Shown piece after piece: positions 55,086 to 64,000 of a DNA stretch of 64,000 nt. A model generated the notes under the pieces. The model saw nothing but the letters and a program-made list of their open reading frames with translations, was not told the DNA's origin and searched no databases. This DNA is from Eutreptiella sp. 'Long Island Sound 2002' (taxonomy: Eukaryota; Euglenozoa; Euglenophyceae; Eutreptiales; Eutreptiaceae). Numbering within the stretch: position 1 is the first letter of the stretch; each line of letters starts with the position of its first letter. The stretch spans positions 34,130,295-34,194,294 of the forward strand of contig OZ038388.1 in assembly GCA_964036045.1 (NCBI GenBank). Direction: 5' to 3'. A program made the position numbers and the translations under genes.

Positions 55086-55783
55086 GAATATCCCAGAATA
55101 GTGTGCTCCCTTTGAATCATTTAACCCAGGTTCTTACTTGCGGCTGCTGCGTTTTGTTGCAGTGTTGCAGCTTCACTGCAGATACCCATTTGCCCATACC
55201 TTGTTTATGATGGGGATGCGTTTGTTAGCCACGACCTCCTCTATCGATGCAAAACGCGAACAGAGTGATCGTAAACGTAAAATCCCTCGGACAGTGGGTT
55301 TCCGCCGGATACCCCAACTCACTAGTTTCAAAGCAATGGGGTTCATGGCAGGCAAGCCAAAATCAACACACCTTTGTATGGCGCTTGTGGTAAAATATAT
55401 GACCACAGATGACATTGCGAAACCCCATGTGCACACACATTGTGACGACTTTGGGAAAGCCGAGCAAGTGCTGCAACAGAAGCGGGAATATTCACAATGT
55501 GAGAATGTGATGCAACCAACCATCGCTATGCACGACCCTGTTGCGGAAGAGTGGGTGCAAATAGCATGAATGTGCACGTTGCTTTCCCGTTCTTTATGGT
55601 ACACACAGGTTCGGGGTTTCTGCCTCTTGTCTGCCATAGGCGCTCGTTGCTACTGCATCTTGTGCTTGCGTGTATGCATATGTGCACATTTCATTGTGTA
55701 TGTATGCCAAGAAAAAGGGGGGAAGGCCGCACAGGGCGACCCCAAGTAAATCAGGTATAGATATAACGCGTTAAAAAACACTG

Positions 55784-56993
55784 TCACATCTTGTCATCTG
55801 GCGACGGACATACCTGGTCCTCAGAGCTGTCGGACCATTCCGCCATGGCCTCCCTGATATCCCTCGCCCTGAACCATTCTGTGGCCTGTGGGGATGTGAC
55901 ATCAAAAATCTGGTCGAGCCACATTTCGATCCAAGACGGTCTTTGGAAAAACAAATGCCCGATACATTTTCAACGCCAAAAGACCCTTTTCCAGGCTTTT
56001 TGCGAGGATACACGGGCACCACAATCGAAAACACCAATTTCGCATGCGTTGAATTGTGTGTTGCCAATAGTCATTCCTCGTTAGGTGTTGTTGCATCTGC
56101 CAACCCTCTTGTCGCATGCCAAAAAAAGTGGAGTTTTCCTCCCTACAGGATGAAGCAACGGAGGCGCGCCTCTTCACCTCACCTAAAGTAGCTCCGCTCA
56201 TGACAGGCGTGCCCTATCAGCAGCACCTGTTCAAGAAAGCACCGCTTCCCGAATTTTCCCCGTGGGACATGTGCAAGCACAAAATCAACTAACCAATGCA
56301 TCACAACTAACCAATGCATCATTAGGCCACGAAGAATAGAGTCATGTTGAAAGCAAGTGTAGCTTCCAATGTCAAGATAGATTTGGTTGGTCTTCGACCG
56401 AAGAAAACTACATAAGGAAAATTCACGGGAGACTCCTTTATGCAGCATGGTTGGTGGAGTGAAGTTCATGAGGGCACGTGTGGAAAAAGTTGGTTGGCGG
56501 ACGAAAACTTTCAATTCCACATCCCATGCTTCTGGAGGGTCTCGAGGATGATTTCACTCGTAGCTTCCCATCGACTCTCAAAAACATTGAACTTTGGGTG
56601 GATAGGGCTATGGGGCAAGCACGGCGACATCCAGCATGCACACCTCCGGAGCCATATAGACCTTGGCAACGGGGTTCATTTCCAAGGTCCAAGGTGGAGA
56701 CCAACGTGCTCCGGTTCCCAACATCCAAATCTTTTGGCCAAACAATTGGTGAAAATTGAATGTCGTGAAATTGCTTGATTTCATAAGGTCCGGGGACAAA
56801 TGAACTTCCATAGGATAATGAGAGGAGAATTACGGACCATGTTGTGCCCATGCAAGCCCCACGCCACGGCAATTAGTGGCGTGAGCACATTACCCGCATC
56901 TACATGTGGAGAAAATTGGATAAAGGCAAAGCAAATGAATCCACATGTTCGTTCGTGCCTTTCTGTGTATGCAACCAGGAAATTTCTGCACAT
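55784..56993 (-). pseudogene. Unrecognised protein-coding relic spread over several frames
   Basis: Consecutive minus-strand segments each read as protein but need frame changes: 56993-56781 (HVDAGNVLTPLIAVAWGLHG), 56780-56521 (FSPIVWPKDLDVGNRSTLVS), 56520-56190 (LRSKTNQIYLDIGSYTCFQH, then HVPRGKFGKRCFLEQVLLIG), 56201-55960 (MRQEGWQMQQHLTRNDYWQH) and 55960-55784 (CIGHLFFQRPSWIEMWLDQI, then ATEWFRARDIREAMAEWSDS), ending in TGA. An 18-base in-frame duplication (VMHWLV twice) lies near 56290-56320. Total length would be about 380 residues. No domain recognised. A decayed transposon ORF or a gene with frameshifts in A runs are both possible. Confidence 0.42.
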
Positions 56994-56999
56994 AATGGG

Positions 57000-57505
57000 C
57001 TTCGCCTTTTCATGGGAACGGTCGGAGCTTGCATGCCCAACGTTTCAAAATGAAAACGACATGACACGAAAACTCACAACATGGCTACCTACGACCCTTC
57101 TAGTCTATGGTCGAATTTGAATGACGTGACGTAGTACAATGCAATGCACTCACAAGTCTTACTGTAGTGCACACGAGGTTCTGGTGCGGTTGGGAGATAC
57201 GGATGTAGACGCACGTGCTTGTCGTCGGGTAAAACTTCTCAAAGCCCCCTGAGAAGTCGTCGACTACACTTAAAGCCAATTGACTTGACTCAACTTAGAA
57301 AAAGCCGGTACGAAGCTATTCGCTCGTACGTAGCTCGTTAGCAGCACCTTTGATGTGTAATGTCCGCACTACACAAAAACCACAAGTAGAAAATTGTTCG
57401 CGACAAAGAGGGTTGGGAGTTATAGCGGTTTTCGGATATTGCCTTCAAAAAACACAAATCATAGGCGCCCATACCACACAATCAAAGTGTAAGCCCAAAG
57501 AGACG
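57000..57505. other. No gene recognised
   Basis: Contains small perfect hairpins, for example CTTCTCA...TGAGAAG at 57234-57266. No open frame of note. Confidence 0.4.
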
Positions 57506-57507
57506 GG

Positions 57508-57951
57508 GTGAAGGAAATTCACGCTCATGAAATGCACGATTGCCAACGTGAAAAATTCCGAAGCATTTTCTTCCACCACTCTGGCACTTCTAGATATTGC
57601 ACCTTGCACGGAGCGCGGCGTAGGAGCAAGGCTCTCTCGCTCCTACGTTCGCAGAAACAAAAATCACTTGCAGTGACGCAAAAGAAAGTCCAGTTCACCG
57701 GGCACAGCACTGGATTTGGCAGCACAACCGAGCATCGCAGTGCAAGTGCAGCTTCTAGTTGCACCCACATGAATACCGAGGAGAAACCTTTCGCAGTACA
57801 CAAGAATTGGATCGAGAAAACCTTGTTCGGCATCGGCAAGCGTGCACTACGCAAGCAGAAAAAAGCAATTCGTTGCTGGTTGTCTAGTTTCGAGATGAGT
57901 TTGCACTACATACTTTTTTATGAATGGCCAGCCGAAAGAACGCCTGGTTAG
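57508..57951 (+). CDS. Hypothetical basic protein, 147 codons
   Basis: Plus frame, ATG near 57529 or 57541, ending in TAG at 57951. Rich in Lys, Arg, His and Ser: SLLRSQKQKSLAVTQKKVQF, then HKNWIEKTLFGIGKRALRKQ. Contains a 9-bp hairpin stem (CGTAGGAGC / GCTCCTACG, 57619-57647). Unrecognised. The opposite strand is also open over 109 codons, so the strand choice is uncertain. Confidence 0.3.
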   Translation: MKEIHAHEMHDCQREKFRSIFFHHSGTSRYCTLHGARRRSKALSLLRSQKQKSLAVTQKKVQFTGHSTGFGSTTEHRSASAASSCTHMNTEEKPFAVHKNWIEKTLFGIGKRALRKQKKAIRCWLSSFEMSLHYILFYEWPAERTPG

Positions 57952-58175
57952 CCAAAGTTCACTTGCTGTCAGTTGCAACATTTCTGAAACCCACAGTTTG
58001 CGACCTGCCCTTCCGGCTAGCGCTGGGTTCCCGGCGGCGAGTTAACCCTCCTGGAATCAGGCTGTTTTTAGGATCTGCAGACAATATTCATTGTGACAGG
58101 GTTGGCGAGTTATGGTCAGTAACCCTAACCCTATTCCCTCTGATAATGGGGTGAATCCTAGGCAGTCACGCGGTA

Positions 58176-58193
58176 AAGTACTTCGAAGTACTT
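58176..58193. other. Perfect 18-bp palindrome
   Basis: AAGTACTTCGAAGTACTT equals its own reverse complement. It lies about 80 bases left of the inverted repeat at 58274-58346. Confidence 0.95.
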
Positions 58194-58273
58194 CCCTACC
58201 ACAGTGAACGGCTTGCTCAGACTGCGCATTTAGCACTACCCCACCACCCTTGTGTTGGGAGTGACGTTATGTG

Positions 58274-58346
58274 CTTAGGGAAGCACTTGGTTCCTTTTCC
58301 TAGGGAAACCCATGGTGGTACCAAAAAACCTTGGTGCTTCCCTAAG
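58274..58346. repeat. Inverted repeat, 20-bp arms
   Basis: Left arm CTTAGGGAAGCACTTGGTT (58274-58292) and right arm AACCTTGGTGCTTCCCTAAG (58327-58346) are reverse complements with two differences; the 34-base centre contains CCTAGG and CCATGG. It could be a folded RNA hairpin, a short MITE, or a terminator-like structure. Confidence 0.8.
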
Positions 58347-58788
58347 TGTGCGTTTGGTGGCCGGGAAATAATTTTTTATTGGGCAATAGGGCCTCTTGGT
58401 CCCTCCTGAAATTGGCCTCCTTACTGGGCTTTCCACGACTGTTGGTATGCCCCCCCTCCAGTGTTCCCCATTGTTCCGCCATCACTCCTAACCCCCCAAA
58501 TCACTCCCTCCTACCTTCCTTTGGTTCAGGAGGGCCCACTGATTGGCTCAACTCACCTATGGGAAGCAAAGCAGGTGTCGGAGGGAAAGGGAGCACAGGT
58601 CACACATGGCATGGGACACACAAGCAAATGGAATTAGTGGCACATGATGCAAATGCAAAAACAAAACTGGCAGGGACTGGCTGATTTTGTGGCATTTCAG
58701 TGCACATTTCACAGCACTGTGTAGCCGAGCAACAAGTAGCAGCACTGCATGCCACCTGCAAGGCAGGATTCTTGCATGTGCCTTGGAA

Positions 58789-59454
58789 TCATGGATCCTG
58801 TGGCTGAGCACCAAGCAGAGCCTTTACATTATTCCTAACATGGAGCTGACGAAAACAGGCAAGCATACTGGTTTCTACACTTTTGCAGTGGCAAAAACGG
58901 GCATAGCTTAATGCAACATCAGCATGGTGCGGCTCAGAGGGCTGCTCATCCGCATGGCCATGGAAGCCATGCAGACTAGCAAATGTGGGCCCAAAGGCCA
59001 CAGCAAAGTACTACTTGGGGCTGGGGGGGGTTTCAGGAAAGGCAGTGGCAAAAAAGCCACTGAATGAAGCACACCGGAGCTCAAGAAGCTCAAGGAGCCT
59101 GGGTGTGTCTCGAAAATTAACAGAACTTGCCAACAGTCTGTACACATGGGACCACTTTTGAAACCTTTGCAGAAATGAGTCCCTCAATTTGCGTCGAGCA
59201 ACGAAGCTGTTATTGTTCTCCAGCTCCATTTTAGCAGCTTCATACCTGTCTTTGACCTTTCGAAATAGCTCAGGAATGTGTCGGCTGCTCTTCAGCTTCT
59301 TTCGAAGCCTTTTTAGAACTTGTAACTGCGGCCGGAACTCTTCCAAAAGACAATTCGTGAGGGGAACACACACCTCTAGTGTACAAATCTTCTTGCAGAT
59401 ATCATCTGTGTACCCATGACCCAAGTAAGCTCCCTTGTTCATCTCCCCCCCCAT
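58789..59454 (-). CDS. Unrecognised helical protein with one in-frame TAG, 222 codons
   Basis: ATG at 59454. The first 147 codons are highly charged and helical (FRPQLQVLKRLRKKLKSSRH, KVKDRYEAAKMELENNNSF, QKWSHVYRLLASSVNF). A TAG (59013-59011) follows PSPK, and the same frame then reads YFAVAFGPTFASLHGFHGHA, then HHADVALSYARFCHCKSVET and LHVRNNVKALLGAQPQDP to TGA at 58789. Both parts look like protein and no frameshift is needed. A C8 run directly before the TAG is a caution for sequence error. The ATG itself lies in a G/C run next to element-like DNA, so the real start may be the ATG four codons on (MNKGAYLGHG). No family recognised, and nothing nearby suggests a transposon. Confidence 0.45.
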
Positions 59455-59522
59455 GGGGGGCTTTTTATTGGGGGGGCCGGGGAATGGGGCCCCGCCCCCC
59501 GCTAAACAGTTGTCCTTATACC

Positions 59523-59673
59523 ATTATATACAATTTGCGCGCCGAAACGAACCATGTCCCAAAAGCGTACTCCGCCGTCTCAAAGTTCCACAATGCAGCC
59601 CCTCAAAAAGACCGCCTCAATGTGCCGATGAAAGAAATACACTTTGTTTTCAAGAATGATCCCGTTTCAGAAA
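59523..59673 (+). CDS. Possible first exon with GTAAGT donor
   Basis: The plus frame reads IYNLRAETNHVPKAYSAVSK, then LNVPMKEIHFVFKNDPVSES, and ends at AGAAA followed by GTAAGT, a strong 5' splice consensus, at 59673. A TTATATACAATT element lies at about 59523. In another frame the first ATG (59552) gives only 25 codons. No downstream exon was identified before the LTR array. Confidence 0.33.
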
Positions 59674-59679
59674 GTAAGT

Positions 59680-60143
59680 AGCTCCACAAGTTTGCTTACT
59701 TGTTGATAAGCTAGGGATGGGATCTGAAGGTGCGCTAGTGAAGTGAAAGTGTTGAGGAGTATGGTAGCAAAGCCACAGCCCCTAAATCCAAAGAAATCGT
59801 GACCAGAAATTAATTATGTTACAACACAGGCGACCCGAACTGGCGCTTTATCGGCGCCCTCTCCCAAAGGCCAGCTGAACACAAAGTTGGCAGAAAGCCA
59901 CAAGACCTGATTTGTCTGAAGACCCTGTGTCAATGGAATCAATGACCATTTGTCCCGATGTGGCAGTGGAAATCGCCTCATATCGAGATTTTGGCTGACG
60001 AATCGTGTCCCGTAGGTCAAACTCTGTGGATGTGGATCCATTCCCGGTAATTTTGGGGCTTTTTCGTCAGGATCAAGCTAATAAGGGAGAAAAGTGAGAC
60101 CCGCAGGCCCGCGTAGCGCATAATGTTATCATATCTTTGATTG
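59680..60143. other. Flank of the LTR array, no gene recognised
   Basis: The minus frame 59814-60041 (75 codons) reads loosely like protein but has no support. The last five bases before the first LTR are GATTG. Confidence 0.4.
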
Positions 60144-60727
60144 TGAAGCGGGTTCAGAGAGACCGCGATTGCCAGCTAAAGTCGCCGCGCTCTGCTGCAG
60201 AACGCAAGCGCAGAATGGCGACATCTTATGATTTTCAGAGATCTGCATGGCCTCAGCGCCTGGCAGTTTTACTGCTTTTGGCGAGGTTTTTTATAGTTAT
60301 TTTTATTAATTTCCGCATACACCGAGTTATTCTGGACATATTAGACATGTGTCCGTGCACGTGAAGAGCGGCCAAGAGCAGCGCCGCGTATGCATGTAAA
60401 TACTGGCAAATAGTCTCTATTTGCGCCTGCCTGCCCTACATGTGTTTCATGTGCAGGAGACATGGTGCGAAGAGCCGGGCAAGGTTCTTAGAACTGTTTG
60501 TCAAAGCAATGCGTGAAAGCAAGAACGACCACGTGTCTTCGCCGTGTTGCCAGGGAGTTTGGGAGGAGCTTCCGTGAGAAGTTTTGGAAAAGCAGCACTT
60601 GACGGTTTTGGAAATCATCGTGGATTTGAAACATCGAAGGATTTTCAATGAAAACCTCACGAGTGCCGTCTAAAACTGGGAGCTCAGCAGCAACTGAAAA
60701 AGCGCCAAGGCTAGGTGCTAAGGCGCA
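60144..60727 (+). mobile_element. LTR 1 of the tandem retrotransposon array
   Basis: A 584-bp long terminal repeat, TGAAGCGGGTTCAG...GGCGCA, bounded by TG and CA. It contains TTTTTTATAGTTATTTTTAT, a TATA-like block, near 60288. It is repeated at 61736-62319 and 63328-63911, exactly 1592 and 3184 bases downstream. Strand is set by the polypurine tract found before LTRs 2 and 3. Confidence 0.88.
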
Positions 60728-60814
60728 GACCTAGGCCCCCGCATCAAAACAGTTCTAATACCGGGACATGTGAGTGTTCCCCCTTGCCTGCCCTTGTGTC
60801 GCATTCGGAAGTCA

Positions 60815-61351
60815 ATGCCGTGCAGTGCTTGTGAACGGGCCAGACGCCATGCTGCTGCGCAGAGTCACGAAGACAGCAACTACCACGGTGAAGACTGGTT
60901 CCGTCAAAGAGATGACCACCTCCAACGCAAGCGCGAAGCGAAGCGAGCGAAGCGTCGAGGAGCCAACTCCAAGGCAGCGCAGCTCAAGCCAGCGGAGCCA
61001 AAGCCAGAGCCGAGCCAGCAAGTGGGACCCCAGCCAGCGCCGACCACGTCCGTGGAGACCAAGCCAGCGCAGCCTAGCGAGGAAAGACTCGTGTGCGCCG
61101 TGGCGGTACTACGGGAGCGTGCAACGGAGAATGTGGAGCGCGTGACCTGGAGTGTCATCGAAGACAATGTGGCCAGGTGGCTGAGGAAGAGCCCGGGCGA
61201 GGATTTGAAGACTTGGTGGGAGCTACAGCGCTGTGCAGTGGCGCACCGTCAAAAGTACAAGCAGCCCGTGAATCATCCAGTGCCAGGGACGCCGGACTAC
61301 TTTCCTATGGCTACGGTGAACGCCTTTTATGAGGAGTCTGTCAAGCATTGA
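60815..61351 (+). CDS. ORF of the non-autonomous LTR element, copy 1
   Basis: 178 codons from the ATG at 60815 to TGA. It starts MPCSACERARRHAAAQSHED, then a Lys/Arg/Glu-rich coiled segment, a Pro-rich linker, and a C-terminal domain with VARWLRKSPGEDLKTWWELQ and TPDYFPMATVNAFYEESVKH. No protease, RT, integrase or zinc knuckle is present; a Gag-like role is only a guess. A GTGAGT at 60770 and GGAAG at about 60811 could be a short 5' intron. The copy-2 protein differs by nine residues over the longer GTG-started frame, and both copies are intact, which suggests recent duplication or selection. Confidence 0.6.
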   Translation: MPCSACERARRHAAAQSHEDSNYHGEDWFRQRDDHLQRKREAKRAKRRGANSKAAQLKPAEPKPEPSQQVGPQPAPTTSVETKPAQPSEERLVCAVAVLRERATENVERVTWSVIEDNVARWLRKSPGEDLKTWWELQRCAVAHRQKYKQPVNHPVPGTPDYFPMATVNAFYEESVKH

Positions 61352-61724
61352 AGCTTCGGCAACCGAGTGGAGACAACGAGAGCTTGCGCGACAGCTTCAG
61401 GAAGCGTGGGTCCGAGCAAGCAGACAGCACAACGCCGAGTGTGCTTGCGCTGCCAGAAGCCACGGAGGCGTCCAGCGTGCCAAGAGCAGAACGCCGAGTA
61501 GGAGCTCGCGCTGCCAGAAGCCACACCAACGCCGAACGTGCCGAGTGCAGAAGAACAGGTAGAGGCTCGCGCTGCGACAAGCCGGAGGACACAACCACCA
61601 CTGGGGCAGCCGGAAGACAAGCCGAGGAGTCGTCACAAAGTTAAAAAAAACTGAGGTGCAGATGCCACAAGGGGCCATACGTCTGCCGAAGGTGTTTGGA
61701 ACTGCCGGCCATGGCAAATCTCTT
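61352..61724 (+). other. Internal region after the ORF, with short Ala/Glu-rich tandem words
   Basis: The words GCGCTGCCAGAAGCCAC and CGCCGAGT recur at roughly 60-base intervals. The same LALPEAT-type peptide falls in different frames in successive units, so a continuous second protein is unlikely. Confidence 0.6.
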
Positions 61725-61735
61725 AAGGAGGGGGG
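61725..61735 (+). other. Polypurine tract before LTR 2
   Basis: AAGGAGGGGGG sits immediately before the TG of LTR 2 and, identically, before LTR 3 (63317-63327). This is the position of the plus-strand primer in LTR retrotransposons and fixes both LTR boundary and orientation. Confidence 0.85.
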
Positions 61736-62319
61736 TGAAGCGGGTTCAGAGAGCCCGCGATTGCCCGCTAAAGTCGCCGCGCTCTGCTGCAGAACGCAAG
61801 CGCAGAATGGCGACATCTTATGATTTTCAGAGATCTGCATGGCCTCAGCGCCTGGCAGTTTTACTGCTTTTGGCAAGGTTTTTTATAGTTATTTTTATTA
61901 ATTTCCGCATATATCGAGTTATTCTGGACAGATTAGACATGTGTCCGTGCACGTGAAGAGCGGCCAAGAGCAGCGCCGCGTACGCATGTAAATACTGGCA
62001 AATAGTCTCTATTTGCGCCTGCTTGCCCTACATGTGTTTCATGTGCAGGAGACACGGTGCGAAGAGACGGGCAAGGTTCTTAGAACTCTTTGTCAAAGCA
62101 ATGCGTGAAAGCAAGAACGACCACGTGTCTTCGCCGTGTTGCCAGGGAGTTTGGGAGGAGCTTCCGTGAGAAGTTTTGGAAAAGCAGCACTTGACGGTTT
62201 TGGAAATCATCGTGGATTTGAAACATCGAAGGATTTTCAATGAAAACCTCACGAGTGCCGTCTAAAACTGGGAGCTCAGCAGCAACTGAAAAAGCGCCAA
62301 GGCTAGATGCTAAGGCGCA
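61736..62319 (+). mobile_element. LTR 2 (shared, middle) of the tandem array
   Basis: Same length and ends as LTR 1, with scattered substitutions. It acts as the 3' LTR of unit 1 and the 5' LTR of unit 2. Confidence 0.88.
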
Positions 62320-62406
62320 GACCTAGGCCCCCGCATCAAAACAGTTCTAATACCGGGACATGTGAGTGTTCCCCCTTGCCTGCCCTTGTGTCGCATTCGG
62401 AAGTCA

Positions 62407-62943
62407 ATGCCGTGCAGTGCTTGTGAACAGGCCGGACGCCATGCTGCTGCGCAGAGTCACGAAGACAGCAACTGCCACGTTGAAGACTGGTTCCGTCAAA
62501 GAGATGACCACCTCCAACGCAAGCGCGAAGCGAAGCGAGCGAAGCGTCGAGGAGCCAACTCCAAGGCAGCGCAGCTCAAGCCAGCGGAGCCAAAGCCAGA
62601 GCCGAGCCAGCAAGTGGGACCCCAGCCAGCGCCGACCACGTCCGTGGAGACCAAGCCAGCGCAGCCTAGCGAGGAAAGACTCGTGTGCGCCGTGGCGGTA
62701 CTACGGGAGCGTGCAACGGAGAACGTGGAGCGTCTGACCTGGAGTGTCATCAAAGACAATGTGGCCAGGTGGCTGAGGAAGATCCCGGGCGAGGATTTGA
62801 AGACCTGGTGGGAGCTACAGCGCTGTGCAGTGGCGCACCGTCAAAAGTACAAGCAACCCGTGAACCATCCAGTGCCAAGGACGCCGGACTACTTTCCTAT
62901 GGCTACGGTGAACGCCTTGTATGAGGAGTCCGTCAAGCATTGA
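62407..62943 (+). CDS. ORF of the non-autonomous LTR element, copy 2
   Basis: 178 codons, same layout as copy 1 and exactly 1592 bases downstream. Differences include EQAGR for ERARR, NCHVED for NYHGED, RLTWSVIKD for RVTWSVIED, KIPG for KSPG and TVNALYE for TVNAFYE. The ORF ends in TGA. Confidence 0.6.
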   Translation: MPCSACEQAGRHAAAQSHEDSNCHVEDWFRQRDDHLQRKREAKRAKRRGANSKAAQLKPAEPKPEPSQQVGPQPAPTTSVETKPAQPSEERLVCAVAVLRERATENVERLTWSVIKDNVARWLRKIPGEDLKTWWELQRCAVAHRQKYKQPVNHPVPRTPDYFPMATVNALYEESVKH

Positions 62944-63327
62944 AGCTTCGGCAACCGAGTGGAGACAACGAGAGCTTGCGCGACAGCTTCAGGAAGCGTG
63001 GGTCCGAGCAGGCAGACAGCAGAACGCCGAGTGTGCTTGCGCTGCCAGAAGCCACGGAGGCGTCCAGCGTGCCAAGAGCAGAACGCCGAGTAGGAGCTCG
63101 CGCTGCCAGAAGCCACACCAACGCCGAACGTGCCGAGTGCAGAAGAACAGGTAGAGGCTCGCGCTGCGACGAGCCGGAGGACACAACCACCACTGGGGCA
63201 GCCGGAAGACAAGCCGAGGAGTCGTCACAAAGTTAAAAAAAACTGAGGTGGAGACGCCACAAGGGGCCATACGTCTGCCGAAGGTGTTTGGAACTGCCGG
63301 CCATGGCAAATCTCTTAAGGAGGGGGG

Positions 63328-63911
63328 TGAAGCGGGTTCAGAGAGCCCGCGATTGCCCGCTAAAGTCGCCGCGCTCTGCTGCAGAACGCAAGCGCAGAAT
63401 GGCGACATCTTATGATTTTCAGAGATCTGCATGGCCTCAGCGCCTGGCAGTTTTACTGCTTTTGGCGAGGTTTTTTATAGTTATTTTTATTAATTTCCGC
63501 ATACATCGAGTTATTCTGGACATATTAGACATGTGTCCGTGCACGTGAAGAGCGGCCAAGAGCAGCGCCGCGTATGCATGTAAATACTGGCAAATAGTCT
63601 CTATTTGCGCCTGCCTGCCCTACATGTGTTTCATGTGCAGGAGACATGGTGCGAAGAGCCGGGCAAGGTTCTTAGAACTGTTTGTCAAAGCAATGCGTGA
63701 AAGCAAGAACGACCACGTGTCTTCGCCGTGTTGCCAGGGAGTTTGGGAGGAGCTTCCGTGAGAAGTTTTGGAAAAGCAACACTTGACGGTTTTGGAAATC
63801 ATCGTGGATTTGAAACATCGAAGGATTTTCAATGAAAACCTCACGAGTGCCGTCTAAAACTGGGAGCTCAGCAGCTACTGAAAAAGCGCCAAGGCTAGGT
63901 GCTAAGGCGCA
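63328..63911 (+). mobile_element. LTR 3 (terminal) of the tandem array
   Basis: Last LTR. Identity with LTRs 1 and 2 ends around GGCGCAGA; the sequence that follows (TCCAGGCCAATTGGC) is unique flank. The five bases after the CA are GATCC versus GATTG before LTR 1, so a clean 5-bp target duplication is not evident. Confidence 0.86.
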
Positions 63912-63982
63912 GATCCAGGCCAATTGGCACATAGTAGCATCTACGGCAGGAACTCCAACTACAGTATAACCATAGAAGAACC

Positions 63983-64000
63983 AATATATATATATATATA
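63983..64000. repeat. TA microsatellite at the window edge
   Basis: Runs of TA to the last base, continuing beyond the window. Confidence 0.9.

Noticed and set aside
61349-61639. Continuation of the LTR-element ORF past its TGA, with a TAG later
   Set aside because: The repeated LALPEAT words fall in different frames in successive units, so no single frame is preferred. Not counted as evidence on stop codons.

Overview
This is eukaryotic nuclear DNA. It is gene-poor and repeat-rich, with pure G or C runs of 10-17 bases, CA/TG microsatellites, minisatellites, satellites and retroelement debris, and it has no operons or Shine-Dalgarno spacing. A large, repeat-laden genome of a unicellular alga or similar protist fits best, but the sequence alone does not name the organism. 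No rRNA, tRNA or CRISPR array was recognised.

Layout: 1-1878 is a 53-bp minisatellite. 2.4-7.2 kb holds G/C-rich satellites (a 197-bp tandem, and a roughly 200-bp array that flips orientation near 6.7-6.9 kb). 9.8-10.3 kb carries a broken WW-domain gene (minus). 12.2-13.5 kb has two minus-strand coding islands. 14.5-15.8 kb is a decayed zinc-binding, LINE-like fragment (minus). 21.3-22.3 kb is the best host gene, an intact intronless membrane fatty-acid desaturase (minus). 23.0-23.6 kb looks like a reverse-transcriptase fragment. 25.0-26.0 kb is a broken RNase H. 27.9-30.0 kb is a broken Gag with two zinc knuckles. 34.3-35.1 kb resembles a GT61 glycosyltransferase. 35.6-37.3 kb is a satellite invaded by a G-rich element. 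44.3-47.0 kb is a Penelope-like element with an N-terminal GIY-YIG domain. 47.4-48.1 kb looks like a spliced gene (plus). 52 kb is a long CA/GA microsatellite, and 54.8-55.1 kb is a 12-bp minisatellite. 55.8-57.0 and 58.8-59.5 kb are unrecognised minus-strand coding regions. 60.1-63.9 kb is a tandem LTR-internal-LTR-internal-LTR array of a small non-autonomous retrotransposon.

The most interesting pattern is that reading frames which otherwise make sense are repeatedly interrupted by TAG and rarely by TAA or TGA: inside RNase H, inside a zinc knuckle, between the GIY-YIG and RT parts of the Penelope-like element, in the zinc-binding fragment, and in an unrecognised non-transposon frame at 59.0 kb. 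This could mean that UAG is read as an amino acid (glutamine fits by eye) or that CAG and TGG codons decayed to TAG in dead elements. The frameshifts in several of these loci favour decay for those copies, while the 900-codon Penelope-like frame and the 59-kb frame have none. Of the frames I trust most, the desaturase ends in TAA and the LTR-element ORFs in TGA.
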